Shown: positions 43,292-52,564 of the stretch, piece by piece
How the letters are laid out: the number at the start of each line of letters is the position of its first letter
Position numbering within the stretch: position 1 is the first letter of the stretch
From: Streptomyces sp. NBC_01260
GTDB lineage: Bacteria; Actinomycetota; Actinomycetes; Streptomycetales; Streptomycetaceae
Assembly (NCBI RefSeq): GCF_036226405.1
Contig: NZ_CP108464.1
Location: 186,001-250,000, forward strand
Length of the DNA: 64,000 nt
Reading direction: 5' to 3'
Made by a program: the position numbers and the translations under genes
The notes under the pieces: model-generated
The model's input: the letters and a program-made list of their open reading frames with translations, nothing else
Databases searched by the model: none
What the model was told of the DNA's origin: nothing

Positions 43292-44110
43292 TCAGGCCAG
43301 GCGCTGCCGCACCCATGCCGACAGCCGGTCCACAGCGACGATCAGGACCAGCACGACCAGGATGTGAGTCAGCATCTCGTCGAACTGGAACAGCCTGATC
43401 GACTGGTTGATCAGGAAGCCGATGCCTCCCGCGCCGACGAGTCCCAGCACCAGCGAAGCACGCACGTTGACGTCCAGCCGGTACAGCAGCAGTCCGATCA
43501 GCTGGGGTGCCACGGTCGGCAGCAGGGCGTGCGCCGCGATCTGGATCCTGCCTGCCCCCGCCGAGCGCAGGGCCTGCACCGGACCGGGGTCGGCGTCCTC
43601 CAGCGCCTCCGCCCACAGCTTGCCCATCACACCGACGTTGTGGAGAAGCAACGCAAGTACGCCCGGGAAGGGACCGAGTCCGACAGCGGTGACGAAGATC
43701 AGGGCGAAGACGACGTCAGGTACGGCGCGCAGGAACGACAGCAGGGAGCGCGCCACCTGGTAGACCGTCGTCGAGGGGGCGGTCCCGCGCGCCGCGAGCA
43801 GTGCCAGGAGCAGCGAGAACGGCACGGACAGGGTCGTGCCGAGCAACCCGATCCACAGGGTGACCAGCGCACCGTTGAGACTGGGTTCCAGGACGTCCCA
43901 GCTCAGATCGGGCGGGATCGCGTCACCCAGAAAGTCCACGATGCCTCCCCAGCCCTCGGCCAGCGCTCCGAAGGACATGTCGGTGGTGTTCCACGCGACG
44001 ACATGAGCGGTGACCACCGCGGCGGTGACCACGGCTCCCACAGCCGTGGCCCGTGGCCGGGCGGGCTTCGGGGGGACGGGAAGCGTTCGTACCTCATTGA
44101 GGTCGATCAT
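43292..44110 (-). CDS. phnE: Phosphonate ABC transporter permease
   Basis: 272 residues with about six membrane segments and a C-terminal binding-protein-dependent transport motif (GKLWAEALEDADPGPVQAL, then SAGAGRIQIAAHALLP) near residues 165-200. The ATG at 44110 overlaps the ATPase stop as ATGA. The open frame continues to 44554, but that is antisense-like sequence over the ATPase gene. It is the last gene of a binding protein, ATPase, permease operon. Confidence 0.9.
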   Translation of the reverse strand: MIDLNEVRTLPVPPKPARPRATAVGAVVTAAVVTAHVVAWNTTDMSFGALAEGWGGIVDFLGDAIPPDLSWDVLEPSLNGALVTLWIGLLGTTLSVPFSLLLALLAARGTAPSTTVYQVARSLLSFLRAVPDVVFALIFVTAVGLGPFPGVLALLLHNVGVMGKLWAEALEDADPGPVQALRSAGAGRIQIAAHALLPTVAPQLIGLLLYRLDVNVRASLVLGLVGAGGIGFLINQSIRLFQFDEMLTHILVVLVLIVAVDRLSAWVRQRLA

Positions 44111-44820
44111 GAAACGGCCTCCACAACCGCGGCCCGGTAGAGGGCGTCGACGTTCTGGCCGGGTGGCCCGTTCAGGATCACCCGGCCGCTTCGCAGGCCG
44201 ACCATGCGGTCGGCGTGGCGGGCGGCGAGCGAGGGCTGGTGCAGGACAGCGAGGACGGCCAGGCCCGCGTCGTGGGCGAGCTCGGCCAGCAGCGCGAGTA
44301 CCTGCTCGGACGCGGCCGGGTCCAGTGCCGACACCGGTTCGTCGGCCAGCAGGACGCGGGGGCGCTGGCACAGGGCACGAGCCACGGCGACGCGCTGCTG
44401 CTGGCCGCCGGAGAGGCGGCCCGCGCGGTCGTGCGCCCGGTCGGCGAGACCCACCCGGTCCAGGCAGGCCATCGCCTCCTCCCGCAGTGCGCGTGGGAAC
44501 AGTGCGGGAACCAGCGAGTGCCTCAGCCACAGCCGGCCGAGGGCGCCGGCGCACACGTTCTCCAGGACGGTGCGCCGGCGCACGAGGTGGATGTGCTGGA
44601 AGACCACGGCGGTGTCCAGCGGCGCGGACGGCTTCCCGTCGATGGTCACGCTGCCCGCCGCCATCGGTTCCAGGCCGGCGGCGGCTCGTAGCAGGGTCGA
44701 CTTGCCGGAGCCGTTGGCCCCGAGTACGGCGAGCAGCTCGCCCCGGGCGACGTCGACGTCCGCCCCGTGCAGCACCTGCCGCTCTCCGTACCGCACGGTG
44801 ATCCCTGACAGGGCGAGCAT
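44107..44820 (-). CDS. phnC: Phosphonate ABC transporter ATP-binding protein
   Basis: 237 residues with Walker A GANGSGKST near 34-42, Q-loop in VVFQHIHLVRRRTVLENV, signature LSGGQQQR near 136-143 and Walker B VLLADEP near 156-162. The Q-loop sequence VRRRTVLENVCAG is typical of PhnC. The start overlaps the end of the binding-protein gene by one base (TGATG) and the end overlaps the permease start by four. Confidence 0.9.
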   Translation of the reverse strand: MLALSGITVRYGERQVLHGADVDVARGELLAVLGANGSGKSTLLRAAAGLEPMAAGSVTIDGKPSAPLDTAVVFQHIHLVRRRTVLENVCAGALGRLWLRHSLVPALFPRALREEAMACLDRVGLADRAHDRAGRLSGGQQQRVAVARALCQRPRVLLADEPVSALDPAASEQVLALLAELAHDAGLAVLAVLHQPSLAARHADRMVGLRSGRVILNGPPGQNVDALYRAAVVEAVS

Positions 44821-45728
44821 CAGACGTCCTTCTCAGTCAGGTTCAGGGCGGCGGCCAGGTCGAACAGCGGCTGGTACGTGGACTTGTCCACGGCGATCAG
44901 CGGCGCCGGCGGGTCCACGTCGAGGAGGGCGCCGATCTTGCCGACCTTGTCCGACGGCAGCTTCAGCAGCGCGTCGGTGACGGCCTTCTTGAATTCGGCG
45001 TCCAGGCTGCCGCGGACGGTGATCGGGTCGTTCGGGATCGGATCGGAGCCCCACACCTTCCGGAACCCGGACGGGTCGAAAGTACCGGCGGCGGTGGCAC
45101 TCGCCAGCTGCTGGGAGTTGACCTCGGCCGCGTCGACCGTGCCCTTGGCGAGGGCCAGCAGCGCCTCCGGGTGACCTCCGGCGTAGTTGACCTTGACGTC
45201 GTCCTTCTTCAGGCCTGCGTCGAGCATCGCCTGGCGCGGCAGGGCGTCACCCGACGTCGACCCGACGGAAGCCAGCGCGAGGGAGTGGCCCTTGAGATCC
45301 CCGACCGACTTGACGGCGGACTCCTTCGGCACCCAGATGCCGGCGGTGTAGCTGGACACCTTTCCCTTGCCGTCACCGAACGAGGCGACTGCCTCGGCCT
45401 TGGCCCGCCCACTGGCGAAGACGTAGCCGAGAGGGCCGAACATGGCGATGTCGAGCTTGCCGTTCTCCATGGCGAGGACCTCGGCGGAGTAGTCCTCGGT
45501 GACGGTCAGCTCCACCTCGCAGTCCAGGCTTTCGCCGAGGGCGTCGGCGAGGACCTCGGCGGCCGGGGTGAGCTTGGCGGGGTCCTCGAAGGGCTCCACA
45601 CCGAAGCGGATCCTTCCGCCGGGGCAGGTGGCGGACTCGGCCGCGTCCGAACTGCCGCCGCAGGCGGTCAGGGACAGCGCGGCGACTACGGCGAGCGAGG
45701 TGGCAAGGACGACAGGGCGGACGGACAC
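44820..45728 (-). CDS. phnD: Phosphonate ABC transporter substrate-binding lipoprotein
   Basis: 302 residues. A lipoprotein signal with lipobox SLTAC (Cys near 23) precedes a PhnD-type fold: RIRFGVEPFEDPAKLTPAA, DIAMFGPLGYVFAS, LKGHSLALASVGSTSGDALP and VWGSDPIPNDPITVRGSL. I chose the GTG at 45728, with GGAG six bases upstream, over the earlier frame start at 45779. A GntR-type box lies about 115 bases upstream. The protein binds a phosphonate or related ester. Confidence 0.9.
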   Translation of the reverse strand: MSVRPVVLATSLAVVAALSLTACGGSSDAAESATCPGGRIRFGVEPFEDPAKLTPAAEVLADALGESLDCEVELTVTEDYSAEVLAMENGKLDIAMFGPLGYVFASGRAKAEAVASFGDGKGKVSSYTAGIWVPKESAVKSVGDLKGHSLALASVGSTSGDALPRQAMLDAGLKKDDVKVNYAGGHPEALLALAKGTVDAAEVNSQQLASATAAGTFDPSGFRKVWGSDPIPNDPITVRGSLDAEFKKAVTDALLKLPSDKVGKIGALLDVDPPAPLIAVDKSTYQPLFDLAAALNLTEKDV

Positions 45729-45842
45729 GGTGAACTCCGGGTTCGAGGACAGTACGGGGGAGGGACGCGGTAGGTGCACGGGGGGAGTCGCTCGCCGGGG
45801 CGGCTGTGGCCAACGTTTCAGGCACAGCCACCCCGGTCAACA

Positions 45843-45856
45843 CTTGTATCGACAGG
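45843..45856. promoter_or_regulatory. GntR-type operator box in front of phnD
   Basis: CTTGTATCGACAGG, close to the box before the phosphatase gene (CTTGTATCGACAAG). It lies about 115 bases before phnD in its leftward promoter region. The TGTANNGACA core fits HutC-group GntR sites. Confidence 0.75.
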
Positions 45857-45934
45857 TTGCCAACTGTTCATCTGTGAGTCGGCAGTGAGTTGCCCGGCCT
45901 CGCGGCCGAGGGCCGGCAGGGACGCAGGCGCGGC

Positions 45935-48109
45935 TCAGCGGTGGCTGTGTCCGCGCCCCCCGCCGGGGTGCTCCTCGTCCCGGCCGTGGTGGGCGTGTGC
46001 AGGACGCCTCGGATAGGAGGTGTGACCGAGTTCGGCCGCGGTACGGGTCACCTCGAAGAGGCGCTCGGCGTCGCGGTTGATCCAGGTCGCCGTGAGGGTC
46101 GGCATGTCGAGCGTCGTATCGGCGACCAGCTTGAGGAAGACGTGTGGCTCGACGGCACTGTGCACCAGGTAGGGGCTGGGCACGTTGAGGCTCGGGATGG
46201 TGCTGTCGTGCATGGGGCTGACGATGAACTGCCACAGGTCGTAGCCGACACGCGGGCCGTAGCTCAGGGCACGGGAGACGTGGATGTCTCCGCCGATCAG
46301 GAAGCAGCCCGGGATCTTCTCCGCGGCGATGAAGTCGTAGATCGCCTCCCGCTCGTAGGAGTAGGTGGCCCAGTCGTCCTTCTCGGCGTTCTGCTTGTCG
46401 TCCCAGATCATGCCGGTGGCGATGGCCTTGAACGGTGCCGTGCTCCTGCGGAGCTGCTTGCGGAGCCAGTCCCACTGCACCGTGCCCAGACAGGTCACCT
46501 GGGTGCTGTCGGCCCAGCTCGGTGCGGTGCGGCTGAACCAGCGCGGATCCAGCAGGAAGACCTCGATCGGACCCCGGCGGAAGGATGTATAGATACCCTC
46601 GCCGTCCGTTCGCTGCTTGAGGATCTTCCCGTCCGCGGTCTGCCCGAAGGAGGGGTTGGCGCGGTAGTTGACGAAGGCGGTGCGGTTCTGGCGTTTGCTC
46701 TTGTAGTCGCCGTGGAAGTCGTTGCCCCCGAAGTCGTGGTCGTCCCAGGTGGCCCAGACAGGCATGGAACTGATCATCCGGGAGATCTCCGGCTGCACCA
46801 GGAACGTACGGTGCTTCCGGCGGGCCACCTCGAGGTCGGGGCTGTCGACGTACGGGGTGTCGCCTAGCATGACGAAGCTGTCGCAGCCCTCGTCCATGAT
46901 CGCCGTCCATACGTGGTCGGGGACCGACGGGCCGCACGAGCCCATCCCCATGGTGACCACGGAGGGCTTGTCCGGGTCGGGCGAGGTGGTGAAGGAGCCG
47001 GTCATCGGCGCCAACCCGGCCACTTCCTTGACCGGGGTGAGGGCGAACTCGTACGCCGTGTCGGGAGCCAGGCCGCGTAGTTGGGCGATCAGTGTGTTGT
47101 CGTTGCCGGGATCGACAGCGGTGGTGACGGTGCGCCAGACCTTGCTCCCTTTCCCTCCCAGCTCCCGGTAGGCACACTTCCAGCGGGAGTAGAGGGAGGG
47201 GTCGAGGCCGGGGCGGGCCCAGATCCGGGCGTTGCCGGGTTCGGTGTGTCCCACCATCGGCCCGACCGGCTGCTCGGGCGGCATCGGCGTCGGCACCACG
47301 GCGGGCGCCGTCCCGGTGCGCACCGACGCGACGTAGCCGGCCAGCGCGGTGAAGAACGCCTCGCTGTCCGTCACCGCATCGGCCGGCTGCACCACCGCGC
47401 CCGCACTGTTGCGGATCTTGTCCACGGTCAGGCTGGTGACGAGGAACCGGCCGGAGCCGAACTGGCCCTCCAGCAGCGCGGGCGGGAACCCGGAGGCGGA
47501 GCAGGCCATCAGCACCCGCATCGAACTCCACCACTGAACCGTCTCGTAGCTCACCCGCGGACTGGCGTTCCGGCCGGTGAACAGCCGGCCGTTGCTGACG
47601 CGCAGCCCCTTGACGAGCGGGTGACCGGGATCGACCGGGTGGATCGTGTCGTAGTCGGCGTCGCTGCGTACGGCGGACAGGCCGCTCGGCAGATAGGCCA
47701 CTGCCGCGCCGTACTGGTCGGACTGCGCAAGGTCCAGCACGACGCGGCGGTCGGCAACGAACCTGCGCAGGGAGTCGGCCTGGTCGGCGACGTAGTCGAG
47801 ATAGTCATCGCTGTTGTTCGTGAACGTACCGAAGGCGATCAGGTCGGCCGGCTGCGGCTGCTCGTCAGCAGGCAGCGTCAGGTCGAGCGGCACGACCTCG
47901 AAGCCTGCCTGGCGCAGCAGTTCGGCCAGCCCCAGGGCCTTGGTCCACGGGTCTTCGTACTCCAGGACGGCGGCGCGCAGCGGGGTGGTGTCGTCCGCGG
48001 CGCGCGGCGCGCCGCCTGCGGCGAACGCCGGTGCGGCAGCACCGACCGTGAGAGCGGCGGCGACCCCGCCCGTCAGTATCTTCCGTCTGTCCAGACCGTT
48101 GTCCGGCAT
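45935..48109 (-). CDS. PhoD-type alkaline phosphatase with extra N-terminal GATase-like domain
   Basis: 724 residues with a Tat signal (LDRRKILTGG near 6-15). Residues about 43-275 form a ThuA/GATase-like domain (AAVLEYEDPWTKALGLAELL, FVADRRVVLDLAQSDQ, PALLEGQFGSGRFLVTSL) not found in ordinary PhoD of about 550 residues. The rest is PhoD: a fibronectin-like part, then GMGSCGPSVPDHVW, DSFVMLGDTPYVD, PVWATWDDHDFGGND and IGGDIHVSRAL, which hold the metal ligands. The tail is His-rich (HAHHGRDEEH, GRGHSHR). PhoD releases phosphate from phosphodiesters or esters. The ATG at 48109 has AAGGAG six bases upstream, with a regulator box about 125 bases further up. Confidence 0.87.
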   Translation of the reverse strand: MPDNGLDRRKILTGGVAAALTVGAAAPAFAAGGAPRAADDTTPLRAAVLEYEDPWTKALGLAELLRQAGFEVVPLDLTLPADEQPQPADLIAFGTFTNNSDDYLDYVADQADSLRRFVADRRVVLDLAQSDQYGAAVAYLPSGLSAVRSDADYDTIHPVDPGHPLVKGLRVSNGRLFTGRNASPRVSYETVQWWSSMRVLMACSASGFPPALLEGQFGSGRFLVTSLTVDKIRNSAGAVVQPADAVTDSEAFFTALAGYVASVRTGTAPAVVPTPMPPEQPVGPMVGHTEPGNARIWARPGLDPSLYSRWKCAYRELGGKGSKVWRTVTTAVDPGNDNTLIAQLRGLAPDTAYEFALTPVKEVAGLAPMTGSFTTSPDPDKPSVVTMGMGSCGPSVPDHVWTAIMDEGCDSFVMLGDTPYVDSPDLEVARRKHRTFLVQPEISRMISSMPVWATWDDHDFGGNDFHGDYKSKRQNRTAFVNYRANPSFGQTADGKILKQRTDGEGIYTSFRRGPIEVFLLDPRWFSRTAPSWADSTQVTCLGTVQWDWLRKQLRRSTAPFKAIATGMIWDDKQNAEKDDWATYSYEREAIYDFIAAEKIPGCFLIGGDIHVSRALSYGPRVGYDLWQFIVSPMHDSTIPSLNVPSPYLVHSAVEPHVFLKLVADTTLDMPTLTATWINRDAERLFEVTRTAAELGHTSYPRRPAHAHHGRDEEHPGGGRGHSHR

Positions 48110-48232
48110 GTGTCTCTCCTTCGGAACGCGGCCCCCGGTCCGCCTTGTGCGGATACGGAGACCGGGCAATGGGGTGCCCCTCTCGGGGCCTGTGCCGCAG
48201 ACGCTGGCAGAGCGAGCAACCGACGGCAATAG

Positions 48233-48246
48233 CTTGTATCGACAAG
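48233..48246. promoter_or_regulatory. GntR-type operator box in front of the PhoD gene
   Basis: CTTGTATCGACAAG, the best copy of the box: its two halves CTTGT and ACAAG are inverted around ATCG. It lies about 125 bases upstream of the phosphatase start. Confidence 0.78.
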
Positions 48247-48343
48247 TCATTCGGAGTTCACGCACACCTCGGACGCGCTGCACGATGTTCACCCGCACCG
48301 GGGATCACGCGTTCCTCCCCGACGGCCGCAGGTGGGGGCCGGT

Positions 48344-49423
48344 TCAGCCCAGGCTCGGCAGAACGGCCTGGCGTGGGGCATCCGCTCCCTGGGCGGCCCG
48401 CACGGCCGCGCCGAGATCACCCAGCGAATAGGCCCCTTCCACGAGGTCGGCGAAGGGGTGGGCGGCATGACGGGCGGCGAGGAAGGCCACAGCCGTCCGG
48501 AGGTCGGCGGGCCGGTAGTTGTGCACACCCGTGACCGTGCGCAGGCCCCGCACCAGCCACTCGGGATCGACGGGGACGGTGTCCGCCGGGGAGACCGAGC
48601 CGGCCAGCACGGCGGTCCCGCCGATGTCGAGGGCGGACAGACACGCCCGGACCGCGTCCGTCCGGCCCGACAGCTCCAGGGCGATGTCGACCCGGCCCGG
48701 CGGTTCGCTCACGCCCCGCACCCGGGCGGCCCCGAACTGCCCGGCGCGCGCCCGCCGGGCCGGGGACGGATCGACAGCGGTCACACGGGCGCCCCCCAGG
48801 GCCGCCATAGCCACCGCCGTCAGACCGAGCATGCCCGCGCCGGTGACCAGCACCTCGCGCCCCTCCAGGGGGCCGGCGGCGGCGATGACGGCGGCCACGG
48901 TGGCGGTCGCGCAGGACGCCGGAGCGGCGACCGCATCCGGCAGCCCCTCGGGTACGGCGACGACGGCGGTACCCGGCAGCAGCACGCAGTGCGTGGCGAA
49001 CCCGCCCGTCAGCGGGGCCCGTTCATCCAGCGGCTCGTGCCCGTACTTGCGCAGCTCCCGGCACTTCTGCGGGTGGCCGCGCCGGCAGCGCGGGCAGGTC
49101 CCGCAGGAGGCGGTGACCGACCACACCACCCGCAGCCCCGGAACCACCGGAGTGCCGTCCACACACGACGGCGCCCCCGGCCCCACCGCCAGCACGGTGC
49201 CGACCTGTTCGTGCCCCAGCACCGCCGGAACCGGGGACGACCGCTTGCCGTTCACCGTGTGCAGGTCACTGCCGCACACCGTGGCCAGGTCGATGCGCAC
49301 CAGCACCTCACCCTCGCCGGGCGACCGCGGAGTGGTGGTGGTCACCAGCGTGAACGGCCGGTCGACCCCGTCCCAGCGGGCATAGCGGACGGCGAGAAGT
49401 TCGTCGGAAATGGTCCCAGGCAT
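48344..49423 (-). CDS. Zinc alcohol dehydrogenase, phosphonate-catabolism type
   Basis: 359 residues of the medium-chain zinc dehydrogenase family. RIDLATVCGSDLHTVNG near residues 43-59 carries the catalytic zinc Cys; GHEQVGTVL follows; CGTCPRCRRGHPQKC near 107-121 is the four-Cys structural zinc site; VLVTGAGMLGLTAVAMA near 185-201 binds NAD. The sequence order matches the subgroup often found in phosphonate loci (TIGR03366-like; recognised from memory). The substrate would be a small hydroxyphosphonate or the alcohol from its cleavage. The ATG at 49423 has a poor ribosome site, so the start is uncertain. A regulator box lies about 45 bases upstream. Confidence 0.82.
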   Translation of the reverse strand: MPGTISDELLAVRYARWDGVDRPFTLVTTTTPRSPGEGEVLVRIDLATVCGSDLHTVNGKRSSPVPAVLGHEQVGTVLAVGPGAPSCVDGTPVVPGLRVVWSVTASCGTCPRCRRGHPQKCRELRKYGHEPLDERAPLTGGFATHCVLLPGTAVVAVPEGLPDAVAAPASCATATVAAVIAAAGPLEGREVLVTGAGMLGLTAVAMAALGGARVTAVDPSPARRARAGQFGAARVRGVSEPPGRVDIALELSGRTDAVRACLSALDIGGTAVLAGSVSPADTVPVDPEWLVRGLRTVTGVHNYRPADLRTAVAFLAARHAAHPFADLVEGAYSLGDLGAAVRAAQGADAPRQAVLPSLG

Positions 49424-49468
49424 GGCGTCAGCCCAATCCGTCGCGATGACATGAAAGCGAGTAAGTAA

Positions 49469-49482
49469 CCTGTATAGACACC
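49469..49482. promoter_or_regulatory. GntR-type operator box between dehydrogenase and regulator
   Basis: CCTGTATAGACACC, with the TGTANNGACA core, lies about 45 bases before the dehydrogenase gene and 240 before the divergent regulator. A third copy of the same box in this locus. Confidence 0.75.
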
Positions 49483-49707
49483 TTCTCGAGGTGGTGGCGA
49501 AATTCTGGGTGAACAGAAGATGCAAAGGCTGTTCACCGACGACACCCAGGCGGTCGCACCCGCGCTCCGCGACCGGGCGTACGACCGACCGAACCATGCG
49601 CGACAGGCGGGCAGTCCATCCCGATTCACCCAAAGGCGCCGCGAGGTGACAGCGTCGGGAGAGCCCGCACCACCGGCTGAGGCGGGACCGGAGGAACAGG
49701 AACGGAA

Positions 49708-49721
49708 CCTGTAGGGTCAAG
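49708..49721. promoter_or_regulatory. Weaker GntR-type box at the regulator start
   Basis: CCTGTAGGGTCAAG shares CTTGTA/CCTGTA and the CAAG end with the other boxes but has a changed core. It lies only three bases before the regulator ATG, where binding would block translation or elongation, so autoregulation is possible. Confidence 0.5.
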
Positions 49722-49724
49722 TGC

Positions 49725-50453
49725 ATGGCCACCCCTCTGCACCGGACGATCGCAGCCGAACTCCGCCATCGGATTCGTTCCGGGAACCTCGCGGTCGGTG
49801 GGTCGCTGCCGTCCGAGTCCCAGCTCTGCGAGGAGTTCTCGGCGTCGCGAGGACCGGTCCGGCAGGCCCTCGCCACCCTGCGTGACGAGGGGGTCATCGG
49901 CGGCGGGCAGGGCAAACGGGCCGTGGTGCTGGACACCGTTCCCACCCAGCCGTTCGAGTCGTTCCTGTCCTTCACCCGCCGCGCGGAACTGACCGGCTAC
50001 TCCCCCGGCCAGAAACTGCAGGAGATCGCGCTGCGCCGCCCCGAACCGGAGATCGCCGCGGCCCTCCAGATCAACCCGGACGACCTCGCGGTCCAGCTCG
50101 TCAGGCTGCGTCTGCTCGACGGGCGCCCGGCCATGCTGGAGCGCATGACGTACGTCGAGTCGGTGGGCCGTCCATTGATCTCCGCGGACCTGGACGCCGG
50201 TTCCATCTACGCCCTGCTCACCGAGCAGGGCGTGGATCTGCACTCGGCCCGCCACACGTTTGACGCCGTCCCCGCCAACACTCTGGACGCGAAACTGCTG
50301 GACGTCCCCGAGGGGTTTCCGTTGCTCAGGGAGCGGCGCCTGACGACGGACTCTCAAGGCACCCCCGTCGAATGGTCCGAGGACCGCTACCGCTCGGACA
50401 CCGCGACCGTGACGGTCACCAACACCCGCAGCTCCCGCACCGCCATGCTCTGA
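49725..50453 (+). CDS. GntR-family (HutC/UTRA) transcriptional regulator
   Basis: 242 residues. The N-terminal winged helix (LHRTIAAELRHRIRSGNL, then LPSESQLCEEFSASRGPVRQAL) and the UTRA ligand-binding domain (about 85-235; EIAAALQINPDDLAVQLVRL, then ERMTYVES and SEDRYRSDTATV) are complete. Members include PhnF-type phosphonate regulators. It is divergent from the phosphonate genes, whose promoters share its probable boxes. No good ribosome site is seen: the region before the ATG is the box GTCAAGTGC, so leaderless translation is possible. Confidence 0.87.
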   Translation: MATPLHRTIAAELRHRIRSGNLAVGGSLPSESQLCEEFSASRGPVRQALATLRDEGVIGGGQGKRAVVLDTVPTQPFESFLSFTRRAELTGYSPGQKLQEIALRRPEPEIAAALQINPDDLAVQLVRLRLLDGRPAMLERMTYVESVGRPLISADLDAGSIYALLTEQGVDLHSARHTFDAVPANTLDAKLLDVPEGFPLLRERRLTTDSQGTPVEWSEDRYRSDTATVTVTNTRSSRTAML

Positions 50454-50853
50454 ACGAGGCCTCCGTCCCTTCTGCTTTCGCGCCTCGGGCCAACCTGGCA
50501 GAGACACCTCCGTCGACGGCCCAGTCGGCACCAGTGCCGAAGCCCGCGGCGTCGGACAGGAGGAACCCCCGACCCGCGCGACGCACGGCTGACAGCCCGG
50601 ATGCGGGTCCCCGAACAGGACAGGGCCCGCTGGCGCGAAATCCTCGGACCGCCTGAACAGGACACCGACGAAGAAGACCAGCCAAGTGCAGGCGCACCTG
50701 TACCGCATCCCCCGCCAAGAACGCCACCTGGTCCTCGGACCCGTCGAACGGCAAAAGACAGTCCACCGCCGCTTCAGGCCTTTCCCGCCCACAGCACGAC
50801 GCAGGCATGATCGGGCCCGCCCCGAAACCCAAGAACCCGTATGAACCCGCCGC
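50454..50853. other. Intergenic stretch, no recognised gene
   Basis: Open frames occur on both strands, but none carries a domain or ribosome site I can support. It ends at a pirin fragment. Confidence 0.5.
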
Positions 50854-51039
50854 TCAGCGCACACGTCCACGCGGCTTCAGGGGTATATCGGGCAGTGCGG
50901 GAGCCGGGAGGGGTGCGCCGTCATAGCCGCGTACGGTGCCGAACCGATCACCCTTCATCCAGTCCTCCCGGGCCTGTGCAATGTCCTCCTGGGTCCTGGC
51001 CACGAAGTTCCACCACATACCACGCTTCTGCCGTTTCAT
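50854..51039 (-). pseudogene. Pirin C-terminal fragment
   Basis: A minus-strand frame reads MWWNFVARTQEDIAQAREDW, then GTVRGYDGAPLPAPALPDIP, the last 55 residues of actinomycete pirin proteins (a metal-binding bicupin, normally about 320 residues). The rest is absent; the DNA upstream belongs to an integrase fragment. This junction may be the site where an integrating element broke the gene. Confidence 0.72.
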
Positions 51040-51109
51040 CCCAGCTCAGAGGCATGACGCACCATCCGTGGTCAGCAAAAGGTCAGCAAGCGACCCCGGA
51101 GACCGAACG

Positions 51110-51523
51110 ATGGCGAACAAGACCCTGGCCCGCGGCATGGGCACCTTCTTCAAGGATTGCGAGCACAGCAGCACCAGGTGGTCCAAGTGCCCTCATGAGT
51201 ACACGATCAGGTATCGGAACGCCGCCGGAAAGCAGACCGAGGAATCCGGGTTCGCTACCCAGGACAAGGCCATTGAGCGGCTGACCGAGGTCTACACGGC
51301 CAAGAAGGCGGCCCCGCGGAGCCAGAAAGCCGAGTTCGAGCAGTATGGTGGCGGGTACCTTGACCTGGAACGCGGACGCCGCCCGGGCCACAACGTCTCG
51401 CGGCGTTGCACTGTCCGGCAGGCGCTCAGAGACGCCTCGCGAGCCGGAGGAAGCGCTGAGGGGCCCTACCGCTCTTTTGGAGAGCTCCAAGTATGCCGTG
51501 GTGGCCGCTTAACGTTCGGGTGA
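51110..51523 (+). pseudogene. Tyrosine integrase N-terminal fragment
   Basis: From the ATG at 51110 (GGAG eight bases before) the frame matches the arm-binding N-terminus of Streptomyces integrases: GMGTFFKDCEHSSTRWSKCP, TIRYRNAAGKQTEESGFATQ and AIERLTEVYTAKKAAPRS. After about residue 90 the match ends; neither the SAM-like nor the catalytic domain (Arg/His/Tyr) is present. A GGTCAGCAAAAGGTCAGCAA direct repeat lies at 51070-51089. A relic of an integrative element next to a broken pirin gene. Confidence 0.7.
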
Positions 51524-51714
51524 ATCGAGCTCAAGGGCCAACCACCCGCCAGCCGCGTCCCCAACCTCACGGGGCAGTACACCTAGCTCCTCGTGATACT
51601 GCCGCCGTTCAGCATTCGGCTCGCCCTCGTCTACGAGCTGCTCGTGATCGCCGGGCGGGCCGCCGCGCTGATGTCCACGGCAGCGTTTTTCGTCAAGCAG
51701 TTGTGACCTTGGGC

Positions 51715-51850
51715 GGTTCGTAGGGGTGCCGTCGCGGCACATGGCAAAGAGGGCGTTGATGCGGCGTTGGGCCAGACAGATGAGCGCTGCGACGTGGTGT
51801 TCCCTCGCGTCGCTTCTTGTCGTAGTAGGCGCGTGAAAATCCTAGGTCAG
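51715..51850 (-). pseudogene. IS110-family transposase C-terminal fragment
   Basis: The minus strand reads SRAYYDKKRREG in one frame and HVAALICLAQRRINALFAMC, then RDGTP in another. This pair is the usual ending of IS110-type transposases, with a frameshift. Nothing of the DEDD catalytic part remains. Confidence 0.55.
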
Positions 51851-52043
51851 CGAGGCGAACGCTGAGAGGTAGAAGTCACGCTTAAACTGCCGGCCGCCTC
51901 GCCTGGAAGGGTGTTCACCACGGATGGACGAGCCGGATCTGGAGGTTGCGGGCGCGAGGCCTGCGTCGGCCGCCAGGTGCCCGGAGGTGGCGAAAGCACT
52001 GCCGTCACCGACGTCGCCGAAATAGAGGTCGGCGCACGCACCG

Positions 52044-52217
52044 GCCCTTCACAGCCTTCGCTTGGCGCAGGGCCTTCGCCACGACTGCGGCGCTGTCGTG
52101 CTTGCCTGTCGGGTCGACACCGAACGTCGTGACATCGACGACTGTCTCGGCGGACCGGGCCTGTGCGTGCAGCGGCGCGGCAAGCAGGACGCCTACGGTG
52201 GCGGCCAGGAGCGCCAT
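52044..52217 (-). pseudogene. Secreted pectate-lyase-like protein, N-terminal fragment
   Basis: A signal peptide (MALLAATVGVLLAAPLHAQA) is followed by TVVDVTTFGVDPTGKHDSAA, the typical start of a parallel beta-helix glycosidase or lyase. The frame then diverges into unrelated arginine-rich sequence near 52044. Only about 58 residues are left. Confidence 0.6.
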
Positions 52218-52564
52218 CCACGCCCGGCCGCGAATGCCATCCTGGGCAAGAGTGGTCTGGCACAGACGGGTGCCGGTGGAACGTCGCTGTCCGGCGACAT
52301 GAAATGGGTCTGCACGAAGATCCCCAATGAAGGCGACAGTCGTGATCATGAAGCGGGGCGTGCAGCGAGCCTGACCAGACTGCGCCTTCATGGAAGCGGC
52401 CGTTGGGAAACCGCGACGTGAAGCTGCTTCATCGGCACCCGTCCCGCCCTCCGCGCGGGCCGATGCGGTCCACGCGGAGGCGGATGGGCGTCACGCCACA
52501 GGACGCGGCTTGCGCGAGTGCGGGCGGGGCCTTGCCCGTCTGAGGCGAAAGCTGTGACTGCGTG

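Noticed and set aside
43292..44554. Open frame extending the phosphonate permease by over 140 residues
   Set aside because: The extension lies over the ATPase gene; the ATG at 44110 forms a normal ATGA overlap.
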